Shown: piece after piece, positions 27,081-35,208 of the stretch
How positions within the stretch are numbered: the first letter of the stretch is position 1
Layout: the number at the start of each line of letters is the position of its first letter
Source: Haloferax litoreum
Lineage (GTDB): Archaea; Halobacteriota; Halobacteria; Halobacteriales; Haloferacaceae
Direction: 5' to 3'
Length of the DNA: 64,000 nucleotides
Assembly (NCBI RefSeq): GCF_009674605.1
Contig: NZ_WKJO01000001.1
Span: forward strand, 2,480,001 to 2,544,000
Program-made: the position numbers and the translations under genes
Notes under the pieces: model-generated
The model's input: the letters and a program-made list of their open reading frames with translations, nothing else
The model's database searches: none
Told to the model about the DNA's origin: nothing

Positions 27081-27122
27081 CCACGACACCTAACCAATCT
27101 TTCCATACCCGAACGAAGTACC

Positions 27123-27587
27123 ATGGACGTAGCAGACATCAGCACCATCACACCGCTCGAACTGATTTCACTCGAAGAGCCCCCGGCGACCAAGGACGGA
27201 GCCATCGAATTCCTGCTCGACCTGGCAGTCGACGCAGGCCGTGTCGAGGACCGTGAGGCGGCACTCGACGCACTCCTCGAACGAGAAGAAGAGGCGACCA
27301 CCGGTGTCGGCTTCGGCATCGGCATCCCGCACGCGAAGACGGACGCAGTCACCAAGCCGACTGTCGCATTCGCTCGTTCCACCGAGGGAATCGACTTCGA
27401 CGCCATGGACGACAAGCCGGCACGCCTGTTGTTCATGATTCTCGTCCCTGCCGAGGGTGGCGAAGACCACCTCCAGATTCTGAGCGCACTCTCTCGGTCG
27501 CTCATGCACGAAGACGTGCGGGAGAACCTCCTCGAAGCAGAGAACGAGGAGACGGTTCAGGACATCCTCAGTGAGGTGGTGGCCTAA
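27123..27587 (+). CDS. ptfA: Fructose PTS component EIIA
   Basis: A 154-residue phosphocarrier accepting phosphate from HPr on a histidine and passing it to EIIB. The active His is H70 in GIGIPHAKT, matching the EIIA-Fru/Mtl family. The remainder (LLFMILVPAEGGEDHLQILSALSR) is the conserved second half of the domain. The gene is 42 nt after ptfC and its TAA overlaps the next ATG, TAATG. Naming follows my memory of the Haloferax volcanii order ptfC-ptfA-ptsH1-ptsI-ptfB. Confidence 0.93.
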   Translation: MDVADISTITPLELISLEEPPATKDGAIEFLLDLAVDAGRVEDREAALDALLEREEEATTGVGFGIGIPHAKTDAVTKPTVAFARSTEGIDFDAMDDKPARLLFMILVPAEGGEDHLQILSALSRSLMHEDVRENLLEAENEETVQDILSEVVA

Positions 27588-27856
27588 TGGAACGAATCGT
27601 CACCGTCGTCCCCGAAGACGGCCTTCACGCACGACCAGCCTCGAAGTTCGTCGAGACGGCCAACGAGTACGACGCGGACGTGCAACTCGGCCGTGCAGAC
27701 ACAGACGACTTGGCACCCGCCGCGAGCATGCTCGCCGTGACGGGACTGGGCGTCTCTGCCGGCGAAGACGTACGTCTCGTCGCCGAAGGCGACGATGCAG
27801 AAGCGGTTCTCGACGCACTCGAAGATATCCTTTCGACGCCTGAAGCCGAACACTGA
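27587..27856 (+). CDS. ptsH1: Phosphocarrier protein HPr
   Basis: An 89-residue HPr. The phosphorylated histidine is H14 in GLHARPAS, followed by the usual second helix and the ASMLAVTGLGVSAGEDV region that includes the position equivalent to regulatory Ser46. No HPr kinase gene is seen in the window, so Ser phosphorylation is not implied. Highly acidic, as expected for a cytoplasmic halophilic protein. Two nt separate it from ptsI. Confidence 0.94.
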   Translation: MERIVTVVPEDGLHARPASKFVETANEYDADVQLGRADTDDLAPAASMLAVTGLGVSAGEDVRLVAEGDDAEAVLDALEDILSTPEAEH

Positions 27857-27858
27857 CC

Positions 27859-29556
27859 ATGGCCGAACGAACCCTCTCTGGTATCGGCGTGACACCGCTC
27901 TCCGGGGTCGGAAAGGTCGTCTGGTACCGTCCAGACGCCGACCTCTCGGACCCGCCCGCCCCCGAGGACGTCGATGCCGAGAACGAACTCGCACGATTCG
28001 ACGAGGCGCGGAGCGTCGCCGAAGACGAGTTGCAGGCAGAACGCGCACGGACCGCCGAACGCGTCGGTGAAGAAGAGGCCGCCGTGTTCGACGCCCACGT
28101 GCAGTTCCTCAACGACCCGCAGATTACCGACGGCGTCACCGACGCCATCGAAGGCGGATTACCGGCCGAACATGCCGTCCAAGAGACGTTCACGGGGTTC
28201 GTCGAGCAGTTCGAGAGCATGGGCGGGCGCATGGGTGAACGCGCAGACGACCTGCGTGACATCCGTGACCGACTCGTCCGCGTTCTCTCGGACGGCGAAC
28301 GTGTCGACCTCTCGTCGCTCCCGAAAGGGAGCGTCGTCGTCGCCGAACGTCTCACGCCGAGTGACACGGCGCAACTCGACCCGAAGCGGGTTGCAGGATT
28401 CGTGACCGTGACCGGTGGACGAACTTCGCACGCGGCCATCTTCGCTCGGTCGCTCGCCCTCCCCGCCATCGTCGGCGTCGGGGACGAACTGGAGTCGATA
28501 GAAGACGGGACTGAAGTCGTCGTCGATGGCGACGCGGGTGACCTCATCGTCAATCCCGACGACGACACGAAAGCGGCCGCCACCGCCGAGGCGGACGTTC
28601 ACGTCAGAACCGGTCCTGCGGAGACGGCCGACGGCGTCGGCATCGAAGTCGCGGCCAACGTCGGGACACTCGCCGACCTCGAACCCGCAGTCGACCGTGG
28701 GGCCGACGGTATCGGCCTGTTCCGAAGTGAGTTCCTCTTCTTAGACCGGGAGACGCCACCGGACGAAGACGAGCAGTTCGACGCGTACGTCGACGCACTG
28801 GAGTCGTTCGAACACGGCCGCGTCGTCGTCCGAACCCTCGACATCGGCGGCGACAAACCGGTTCCGTACCTCGACTTGCCGGAAGAGGAGAATCCGTTCC
28901 TCGGTGAGCGCGGGATTCGACGGTCACTCGGCCCCGACGCGTCGCTCTTCGAGACACAGATTCGCGCGCTATTGCGGGCCGCGGGAAGCACCGACGGGAC
29001 GCGTCTCTCGGTGATGCTTCCCCTCGTGACGACGCTGGACGAACTCCACGAGGCACGCGAGCGATTCGAATCCGTCGCGTCCGACCTCGCCGAAGAGGGA
29101 CTCGCCCACGAGGTGCCCGAGTTCGGCATCATGATAGAGACGCCCGCCGCGGCGTTCATGGCCGACCGATTCGCACCGCACGTCGACTTCTTCAGTATCG
29201 GGACGAACGACCTCGCCCAGTACGTGATGGCCGCCGAACGCGGTAACGAACGCGTCTCTGAACTCGGCGACTATCGCCAACCCGCGGTCCTGCACGCCAT
29301 CGATGCGACTGTCGCGGCAGCAGACGGTCACGACTGTTGGGTCGGCATGTGTGGCGAGATGGCAGGTGACCCGGACCTCACCGAACTCCTCGTCGGTCTC
29401 GGGTTAGACGAGTTGAGCATGAGTGCCGTCACGGTCCCGCACGTGAAAGCGGCCGTCACGGAGACGAACACGGGAGACGCCGAAGCGCTCGCCGCGAACG
29501 TTCTCGCGGCTGACACCAAAGATGAAGTCACTAACATCCTAACCTCAGACCAATGA
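27859..29556 (+). CDS. ptsI: PTS enzyme I (phosphoenolpyruvate-protein phosphotransferase)
   Basis: A full-length 565-residue enzyme I that moves phosphate from PEP to HPr. The N-terminal HPr-binding helices are followed by the phospho-histidine domain with the active H191 in GGRTSHAAI, then the PEP-binding barrel: GADGIGLFRSEFLF, RTLDIGGDKP, NPFLGERGIR, MIETPAA, FFSIGTNDLAQY and the C-terminal GMCGEMAGD containing the catalytic Cys. All elements are intact. It overlaps ptfB by 4 nt. It is distinct from PEP synthase, which carries an extra N-terminal domain. Confidence 0.95.
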   Translation: MAERTLSGIGVTPLSGVGKVVWYRPDADLSDPPAPEDVDAENELARFDEARSVAEDELQAERARTAERVGEEEAAVFDAHVQFLNDPQITDGVTDAIEGGLPAEHAVQETFTGFVEQFESMGGRMGERADDLRDIRDRLVRVLSDGERVDLSSLPKGSVVVAERLTPSDTAQLDPKRVAGFVTVTGGRTSHAAIFARSLALPAIVGVGDELESIEDGTEVVVDGDAGDLIVNPDDDTKAAATAEADVHVRTGPAETADGVGIEVAANVGTLADLEPAVDRGADGIGLFRSEFLFLDRETPPDEDEQFDAYVDALESFEHGRVVVRTLDIGGDKPVPYLDLPEEENPFLGERGIRRSLGPDASLFETQIRALLRAAGSTDGTRLSVMLPLVTTLDELHEARERFESVASDLAEEGLAHEVPEFGIMIETPAAAFMADRFAPHVDFFSIGTNDLAQYVMAAERGNERVSELGDYRQPAVLHAIDATVAAADGHDCWVGMCGEMAGDPDLTELLVGLGLDELSMSAVTVPHVKAAVTETNTGDAEALAANVLAADTKDEVTNILTSDQ

Positions 29557-30023
29557 AATTAGTCGCAGTCACATCCTGTCCGACGGGTATCGCACACAGC
29601 CAGATGGCGGCAGAGAACCTCCTGCAGACCGGTGAGCGTCTCGGCCACGACATCGACGTCGAAGTCCAAGGTGCCATGGGGACTCAAGACGAACTGTCGT
29701 CTGAGGCCATCGCGGAAGCCGACGCGGTCATCATCACCTCAGATACGTCGGTTAGTCGCGACCGATTCGATGGCAAACTCGTCGTCAAAGGCACCGTCAA
29801 AGACGGCGTCAACAACGCCGAGGCAATCGTCGAGCAGGCAGTCGAACTCGCCGAAGCAGGGAAGACCGGGTCCGTCTCGTTCGGTTCCGACGGAAGCGAC
29901 GCCGAGTCGGCGGACGACGAATCGGGCGACTCCGAGCCCGAAGTGGAATCTGAGGAACCGGTCCGCCGTGGCGGCGACCCCGAAAAGGGCCTGTTCGCAC
30001 GCCTGAAGAAACTGTTCTCCTAA
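29553..30023 (+). CDS. ptfB: Fructose PTS component EIIB with a C-terminal extension
   Basis: The first ~105 residues are a complete EIIB-Fru domain; the phosphorylated cysteine is C9 in TSCPTGIAHS and the sugar-binding loop includes QGAMGTQD. A further ~50 residues follow: an acidic Ser/Asp/Glu-rich linker (residues about 108-138) and a basic end, GLFARLKKLFS, that could form an amphipathic helix lying on the membrane near EIIC. That tail is not part of the classical domain. It is the last gene of the PTS operon; fba follows after 165 bp with its own promoter elements. Confidence 0.92.
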   Translation: MKLVAVTSCPTGIAHSQMAAENLLQTGERLGHDIDVEVQGAMGTQDELSSEAIAEADAVIITSDTSVSRDRFDGKLVVKGTVKDGVNNAEAIVEQAVELAEAGKTGSVSFGSDGSDAESADDESGDSEPEVESEEPVRRGGDPEKGLFARLKKLFS

Positions 30024-30153
30024 CTCTCGCCGCGTTGTCGCTCCGTTTTCTTCACGGTTCTGAGCGGCGCGTCTCGTGCTCGCTGAAAATTAACTCGAAA
30101 ATGAACGAACGAGAACGTGCAAAACCGAAACCGGTTTCCCATAGATTATTATC

Positions 30154-30177
30154 CTCGCGTTCGTTGCCGAACACGAG
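30154..30177. promoter_or_regulatory. Dyad at the fba promoter
   Basis: CTCGCGTTCG, a TTGC loop, then CGAACACGAG: a 10-bp dyad with one mismatch, between an AT-rich TATA-like GATTATTATC (30145-30154) and the Shine-Dalgarno GAGGTGA (30175-30181). The position overlaps the expected transcription start, as for a repressor operator. Its core GTTCG/CGAAC resembles the repeat upstream of glpR. Confidence 0.45.
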
Positions 30178-30188
30178 GTGAACGCATA

Positions 30189-31181
30189 ATGCCGTTTTAC
30201 GGCGGGGAGGAACTCGCCACTGTATACGACGAGGCGCTCGACGAAGGGTTCGGTCTCATCGCGAGTAACGTCGCGGAACCGAACGTCATGATGGGACTCA
30301 TGGAGGGTGCCGACCGGATGAACTCGGACCTGCTGCTCCAACTCAGCGGCGGTGCGTGCAAGTTCGCCGGTAACGGTGACCCCGTCGCGGGCCTGAAGTC
30401 CATGGGTACCTACATCGAGGCAATCGCCGAACAGTACGACATCGGCGTCTTCCTCAACATGGACCACCAGACGGACCTCGAGTTCATCGAACAGCAGATA
30501 GAACTCGACATCCCGTCGTCGATTATGATAGACGCTTCCCACGAACCGTTCGACGAGAACGTCGCGACGAGTCGGGAAGTCGTCGAGATGGTCGAGGCCG
30601 CGGACTCCGACACCCTCATCGAGGCCGAACTCGGCCAGATCAAGGGTGTCGAAGACGAAATCGAGGCTGAAGAGGCGTTCTACACGGACCCCGAGCAGGC
30701 GGTCGAGTTCGTCGAGAAGACGGGCGCTGACCTCCTCGCTATCTCCGTCGGCACGCAACACGGCGTCGCCAAGGGCAAGGACCTCGAACTCCGCCCAGAC
30801 CTCGCACACGACATCCGGCAGGCCCTCAAGGACCACGGCCTCGACACGCCACTCGTCCTCCACGGGTCGTCCGGCGTCCAACCCGACCAACTCCAAGAGA
30901 TGCTCAAACACGGCATCTGCAAGGTCAACAAGGACACGCGCTACCAGTACGAGTACACGCGTACCGCCTACGACCTCTACCGCGAGAACCCCGACGCCAT
31001 CGTCCCGCCGGAAGGCGTCGAGGACGCTCGTGACACGTTCTTCAACGAGACCGAGTGGTCGCCAGACAAGTCGGTGTTCGACCCACGCGTCGTCGGACGT
31101 GACATCCGCGCCCGTATCGCGGACGTGCACGCTGGCCTGACGGAAGTCTCCGGCAGCGCCGAACAGACGCTGTTCAAGTAA
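30189..31181 (+). CDS. fba: Fructose-1,6-bisphosphate aldolase, class II
   Basis: A 330-residue zinc aldolase cleaving fructose 1,6-bisphosphate, completing the fructose route from PTS and PfkB. It has [10 protein letters not shown] and [12 protein letters not shown] with zinc-ligand histidines, [26 protein letters not shown] and the phosphate-binding [12 protein letters not shown]. The ATG at 30189 follows a clear Shine-Dalgarno 8 nt upstream, so this mRNA is not leaderless; in-frame codons before it are not family-like. The C-terminal ~50 residues ([12 protein letters not shown] onward) are an extension typical of this bacterial-type class II branch. Confidence 0.94.
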   Translation: MPFYGGEELATVYDEALDEGFGLIASNVAEPNVMMGLMEGADRMNSDLLLQLSGGACKFAGNGDPVAGLKSMGTYIEAIAEQYDIGVFLNMDHQTDLEFIEQQIELDIPSSIMIDASHEPFDENVATSREVVEMVEAADSDTLIEAELGQIKGVEDEIEAEEAFYTDPEQAVEFVEKTGADLLAISVGTQHGVAKGKDLELRPDLAHDIRQALKDHGLDTPLVLHGSSGVQPDQLQEMLKHGICKVNKDTRYQYEYTRTAYDLYRENPDAIVPPEGVEDARDTFFNETEWSPDKSVFDPRVVGRDIRARIADVHAGLTEVSGSAEQTLFK

Positions 31182-31345
31182 CGCCGCGTCGTTTCAGGTG
31201 CCGGTCTTCCGCCGTCACCTTCGCCGCCGTCTTTCATTTTCGCTGCCGCCTACTCGTTTCGAGGACCACCCGCGACACACCGATTCGCCGGTCGTCGATT
31301 CGATTTCCCCGGCCGCTTAAGGTGTCACGTGGCGTGGGAGTACGT

Positions 31346-31495
31346 ATGCCACAAATCCACGTCGACGACTCCACCATCGAACGACTCGACAACCTGCGCG
31401 AAGAAGACGAAGACTACGACGAACTCATCAACGAACTGATGAACATCTACGAAGCGAGCGAGCGGACGCTGTTCCACGCCGGCGACGAGTACTGA
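31346..31495 (+). CDS. 49-residue conserved haloarchaeal small protein, antitoxin-like
   Basis: Short acidic protein with the pattern PQIHVDDSTIERLDNLR, then YDELINELMNIYEASERTLFHAGDEY. The beginning (a beta strand followed by a helix) and the YDELI segment resemble small VapB/RelB-like or RHH proteins that are widespread in haloarchaea. A TTAAGG promoter element lies near 31317, about 27 nt before the ATG. No toxin gene adjoins it, so a solitary regulator is more likely than a toxin-antitoxin module. Codon use is normal for the genome. Confidence 0.72.
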   Translation: MPQIHVDDSTIERLDNLREEDEDYDELINELMNIYEASERTLFHAGDEY

Positions 31496-31542
31496 GAGAC
31501 GGTCTCGTCGACTCGTGGCCTCCTCGTCGTGCTACTGAACAG

Positions 31543-31992
31543 TCACTCTTGATACGCGATTCTGACCTGTTCCCACTTGCCTTTCTTCTCGAGATGGTCC
31601 TGTAGGGCGTCCGCGTAGGCCTGTGTGAGTCGCTCGGCGTCTTCGAGTTTCTCCTGTTGTCCCTGTTTTCCTCCGTCTCCGAGTCCGAGTGCGCCTTTGA
31701 TGGAATCGACGATGCCACCACCCGACGACGAGTCCTGTTGCCCGCCGGCACCGCCCATCGCCCCCATCTGTTTGCGGATGTTGTCGAGTTCGGGGATAAT
31801 CTGTGGAACTTTTTCGGTGTCTGCGACGATTCGCGCCGCCTCCGGGTCGTCCGCGTTCTCGATTTCGAACTCCGTCGCCGTCATGATGAGGCCCCACTCT
31901 TGACTGTTGAAGCGAGAGTTCATCACGTGGTCGTTGAACTCGCGGTCGACCGTCATCCGGTCACCCACGATACTGTCAGTCCAGTGTGCCAT
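31543..31992 (-). CDS. Conserved haloarchaeal protein (DUF5799-like)
   Basis: A 149-residue protein starting MAHWTDSIVGDRMTVD, with SRFNSQEWGLIMTATEFEIE, a helical middle, then a Gly/Ser/Gln-rich linker (GGAGGQQDSSSGGG) and a C-terminal helix pair. I associate the N-terminal block with a haloarchaeal family called DUF5799; no biochemical role is known to me. The start at 31992 begins directly with this conserved block; the longer in-frame ORF adds a Pro/Arg-rich stretch that looks non-coding. It is divergent from the HAD gene with about 120 bp between. Confidence 0.72.
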   Translation of the reverse strand: MAHWTDSIVGDRMTVDREFNDHVMNSRFNSQEWGLIMTATEFEIENADDPEAARIVADTEKVPQIIPELDNIRKQMGAMGGAGGQQDSSSGGGIVDSIKGALGLGDGGKQGQQEKLEDAERLTQAYADALQDHLEKKGKWEQVRIAYQE

Positions 31993-32113
31993 GTGCACAC
32001 GTCGTCGTCCAGTCAGTATCAGGGTTGCGGGGTCGGTCGACGACGGCGCGCCGGGTCCCGACACGAATCGCCGGCCACGCGGGTTTAATGCGACTGCGTA
32101 ACCACCCCGTCAC

Positions 32114-33334
32114 ATGGAGCGGTACGACCTCCTGTACCGACTGTACGGGAACTTCGACGCAGACGCAGTCCGCGACGCACAGGATTTCGTGGACCTCTTG
32201 CCCCCACTCGACTCCTCGGTGGCACTCTCACACTGGCAGGAGGTCGACGACGAACTGACCGACAGAAAAGACCGTATTCGACGTGGCATCCCGGACGGCG
32301 ACCGGTACGCCGAACTCGCCGCCCGAGCGACGAGAGACCAGGCGTTCACCGCCCTCGACCTGTACACGAAGTACGGCAAAGCGGTCAACGCACTCGTGCT
32401 CGACGTGGACGAGACGCTTCGGTCGGCAGGGCGGACTGACAACGAGATTCCGCGCGAGGTGCTCCACCTCCTCACCGAATTCCACGAGATGGACGTTCCC
32501 ATCGTCATCTGTACCGGCCAGACGTTAGAGAACGTCAAGGGATTCGCCATTCAGGGCCTCGGCAACGAACTCGTCCACTCTGGCGACGTGAGCATCGTCT
32601 ACGAGGCGGGGACGGGCGTCTTCACGCCCGGACACGGGCCGAACACGAAGTGCCTCCTGTACGAGACGCTCGACGACGCGGTGCAGTCTGTCTTCGAGTC
32701 GGTTCGCGGCCGTGTGATTCGTGACCTCCCGGACGGCCTCCGAGGGCGCGTCCACCTCCAAGGCAACGAGTTCAACGTCACGCTCAAGCCCAACTTCGAG
32801 ACCGGAAGCGAGGACGCGGAAGGAGTTATCGACGACTCACTCGTGTACATGTTGGACCTCCTCGGTGAGGCAGTCACCGACGACCCTGACGGGCCGACGT
32901 GGACGCGTGCGTACTACGCCGAACGCGACCCAGAAATCGAAGGCGTCCTCGCCGACAGAGACGAACGTCCAGACCCAGAGACGACCGTTCCCGACGACGT
33001 CGCTGAGACGTTGGACCGAGTCACCGTCGCCTACTACCACGCCGACGCCGCAGAACTGTCTGCGGTCGATTTGAACAAAGCGGCAGGCGTAGAGGCCGCA
33101 CTGGAGGTTCTCGGCGTGGACGACCCGTTCGTGCTGGTCATGGGTGACTCGAAGTCGGACCTCGACGTGATGCGGTGGGCCGCAGACGGGAACCGTGGAC
33201 TCGCCGCCGCACCGGACCACTCGTCTCCCGGCGTCCTCGAACACGTCGAAGAGACAGATGGCCTCGTCTTCGACAGAGGCGACGCGGCGTCGATGCTCCG
33301 AACCGCCTTCGCCCTCAACGTACTCGTGGAGTAA
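32114..33334 (+). CDS. HAD-superfamily hydrolase with an N-terminal helical extension
   Basis: A 406-residue protein. Residues 1-90 are helical and unassigned; the HAD domain starts with the nucleophile motif LDVDET (D97, D99), motif II in VICTGQT, and motif IV near residue 343 in MGDSKSDLDVM. The large cap in between resembles the C2 cap of the Cof/phosphomannomutase group that acts on sugar phosphates or nucleotides. Lys of motif III is probably in LNKAAGV. Substrate is not predictable. The gene stands alone with a short upstream gap. Confidence 0.83.
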   Translation: MERYDLLYRLYGNFDADAVRDAQDFVDLLPPLDSSVALSHWQEVDDELTDRKDRIRRGIPDGDRYAELAARATRDQAFTALDLYTKYGKAVNALVLDVDETLRSAGRTDNEIPREVLHLLTEFHEMDVPIVICTGQTLENVKGFAIQGLGNELVHSGDVSIVYEAGTGVFTPGHGPNTKCLLYETLDDAVQSVFESVRGRVIRDLPDGLRGRVHLQGNEFNVTLKPNFETGSEDAEGVIDDSLVYMLDLLGEAVTDDPDGPTWTRAYYAERDPEIEGVLADRDERPDPETTVPDDVAETLDRVTVAYYHADAAELSAVDLNKAAGVEAALEVLGVDDPFVLVMGDSKSDLDVMRWAADGNRGLAAAPDHSSPGVLEHVEETDGLVFDRGDAASMLRTAFALNVLVE

Positions 33335-33437
33335 GGAGAGAACAGAACGAACCGTGCGGGAACGACTCTGGAAAAGTGGGGGCGACCGGTGAACTCCGTG
33401 GGGTGTTCTCGCCGAACACCTGACTGTGTCTCAGACG

Positions 33438-34049
33438 TTACACAGTGCACATCCCTCCTGAGTCGTCGTTCGGCGTCGATTCGTCATTATCGTCGTTCGG
33501 CGTCGATTCGTCGGCCGGCGTTGAGTTGTCGTTGTCGTCGTTCGGCGTCGATTCGTCGGGGGTGTCAGTCGGTGTGGAGTCGCCATCGGTCGACGACGAG
33601 TCGTCGGTCGTGGTAGACTTTGTGTCGTCACTGCGGTCGTTCGTGGCCCCGGTATACGGCGGGTCGTCGTCTTCATCGTCGTACTCAGAGGAACTCTTGT
33701 ATCTGAGGACCGTGGTCGTTTGACTCTTCGACGACGACGTCGAGTCGTCTGTCTCGTCGACCGATTCGAACGTTCCGCTCGCACGTTCGGTGTCGTCGGC
33801 GTCACCTGACGAGTCCTCGCCATCTGTCGCCGGGTCGTCTGGACCGTCGTCTGCGACGAGGGGTTCTTCGACGTCTCCACCGTCGTCGGTGCGTGATTCG
33901 TCAGTCGGGTCTGTGGTCTCTGCACCGAGACTGGCGTCTGCATCCGATGCAGGTCCTTGCTCGTTGGGGGCGTTCAAGCCGCCCGAGAGGAACGCAAAGG
34001 CAACGACGACGACGACGATACCGGCCACACCGAGTTGTACTCTGTTCAT
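33438..34049 (-). CDS. Surface-exposed Ser/Thr/Asp-rich repeat protein with an N-terminal membrane anchor
   Basis: A 203-residue low-complexity protein. Residues 6-23 (LGVAGIVVVVVAFAFLSG) form one membrane helix or uncleaved signal; there is no lipobox Cys. The remainder is very acidic and rich in Ser and Thr, ending in three copies of a DESTPNDDN-type unit and a GGMCTV terminus. Such a stretch would be disordered and a good target for O-glycosylation outside the cell. No enzyme domain is present. Thr-rich stalks are common beneath haloarchaeal S-layers; a spacer or stalk role is inferred. Confidence 0.75.
   Translation of the reverse strand: MNRVQLGVAGIVVVVVAFAFLSGGLNAPNEQGPASDADASLGAETTDPTDESRTDDGGDVEEPLVADDGPDDPATDGEDSSGDADDTERASGTFESVDETDDSTSSSKSQTTTVLRYKSSSEYDDEDDDPPYTGATNDRSDDTKSTTTDDSSSTDGDSTPTDTPDESTPNDDNDNSTPADESTPNDDNDESTPNDDSGGMCTV
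33464..33557 (-). repeat. Three in-frame tandem-like repeats of about 21 bp inside the surface protein gene
   Basis: The same 20-21 bp block (CGTTCGGCGTCGATTCGTC as core) occurs at about 33464-33485, 33491-33512 and 33536-33557, spaced 27 and 45 bp, both multiples of 3. Each encodes DESTPNDD on the minus strand. Such repeats are prone to copy-number change. Confidence 0.8.
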
Positions 34050-34515
34050 CGGTGGGCACTCCCTATACTGCCGTCGTCGTGGGCACGAGCGTGACTGAAC
34101 TCCGCGGGGAGTGTGGCGACTCGAACCGGGATGGAACCACCGAGGACTGTTCTTGATGACAATGCAACCGAGGGGGTCGAAGACATGTTCACCCTCGTAT
34201 TCGTGTTCCGTCGGTTTCGTTACGAGTCATCTACCCGTCGGTGCGCACAGACAGTGGTGTGACCCATCGACTGTCTGGCTGTCTCCCACCCCACTGACGA
34301 CCATGGACATTCCCTCAGCCGATAATTACCGTTCCTAACGAGTGTTAATGCGAGAATACCCGTGCCAGCAGAGTGTCTGTGAAGTTGCAACTTTCACGAG
34401 TTCATGATAGTCGTGATGTCGTGTGGTTTTTGCTTCAGACCTGTCCATACGTGTCTGGATACCTACTAGTTCCTCCGTGGGAAAATAGTTCTCTATTGAT
34501 AACAAATGAGATGAC
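34050..34515. other. Intergenic region between the surface protein and the TMEM175-like gene
   Basis: About 466 bp without a convincing gene. It separates divergent genes, so promoters for both lie within. Two dyads occur near 34379-34416, and the right half (34430-34515) is AT-rich relative to its surroundings. No tRNA or structured RNA was recognised. Confidence 0.6.
34379..34416. promoter_or_regulatory. Two adjacent inverted repeats upstream of the TMEM175-like gene
   Basis: GTGAAGTTGCAACTTTCAC (34379-34397) is a near-perfect palindrome, offset by a single T. TCACGA (34394-34399) pairs with TCGTGA (34411-34416) around an 11-nt spacer. They lie 100-140 bp before the ATG at 34516 and could be a regulator site. 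Confidence 0.4.
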
Positions 34516-35154
34516 ATGGGTATCTCGTTTCACCGGGAGCAAGAAGAGACGGACCGATTGCTCGCGTTGAGCGACGGCGTCATCGCCATTGCAATCACGC
34601 TGTTGGTTCTCGAAATCACTGTTCCGGAGATTCCGGTGGGGAGGCCCGTGTCGATACTCTCGAATCTTGTCTTCGACCAGTGGCACGAGTTCTTCTCGTA
34701 CGTGTTGAGTTTTCTCGTAATCGGGAATTACTGGGTGTTACACCGCCGGATATTCCTCCACATCGAAGCGCACGACAGAAGCGTCGTCTGGCTGAATCTG
34801 TTGTTCTTGCTCCTGGTGGCGTTCGTTCCGTACGGGACGAGTCTGTTCAGCATGTATCCGACACGATTCGGTGTCGTGTTCTACGCGGGCATCTTGGCGC
34901 TCACCGGTCTGATTCTCACGCTGTTGTGGAGTTACGCCTCGCGGCACGATATCCTCGAAGAAGGTCTCACGTCGACGCTCGTCGTCCTCGAAGGTGCGCG
35001 GTTCCTCGCATCGCCGCTGGTGTTCGTCTTCTCCATCGTCGTCGCAAACTTCGACACGACACTCGCAATCCTCTCGTGGTTTCTGTTGCTTCCGATAAAC
35101 GGCGTCTTGCAGTCGCGGTTGGTCGAGAACCTCGAACAGCCAGAACCGGTCTGA
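34516..35154 (+). CDS. TMEM175-family (DUF1211) potassium channel-like membrane protein
   Basis: A 212-residue protein with six predicted membrane helices. Helix 1 carries RLLALSDGVIAIAITLLVLEI, the hallmark of TMEM175, in which the usual FSD is LSD here. Helices 2-6 include FFSYVLSFLVIGNYWVLH (the conserved second helix), LNLLFLLLVAFVPYGT and further hydrophobic spans. Prokaryotic TMEM175 proteins form tetrameric cation channels selective for potassium to varying degrees; in a salt-in halophile a potassium pathway would be pertinent. Orientation and selectivity cannot be proved from sequence. An upstream double dyad suggests regulation. Confidence 0.83.
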   Translation: MGISFHREQEETDRLLALSDGVIAIAITLLVLEITVPEIPVGRPVSILSNLVFDQWHEFFSYVLSFLVIGNYWVLHRRIFLHIEAHDRSVVWLNLLFLLLVAFVPYGTSLFSMYPTRFGVVFYAGILALTGLILTLLWSYASRHDILEEGLTSTLVVLEGARFLASPLVFVFSIVVANFDTTLAILSWFLLLPINGVLQSRLVENLEQPEPV

Positions 35155-35208
35155 CCGCGTTCCGATTCTCTAACACTCGCTTATGCTCTCGGCGAGCGTA
35201 CGTTCTCC

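Noticed and set aside
33464-33557. Three spaced 21-bp repeats as a CRISPR remnant
   Set aside because: They are in frame, spacing is short and unequal (27 and 45 bp), and they encode the same peptide inside a surface protein gene.
34112-34136. A segment whose complement contains GGTTCGAGTC, like a tRNA T-loop
   Set aside because: The flanking bases do not pair into a T-stem and no acceptor, D or anticodon arms can be drawn.
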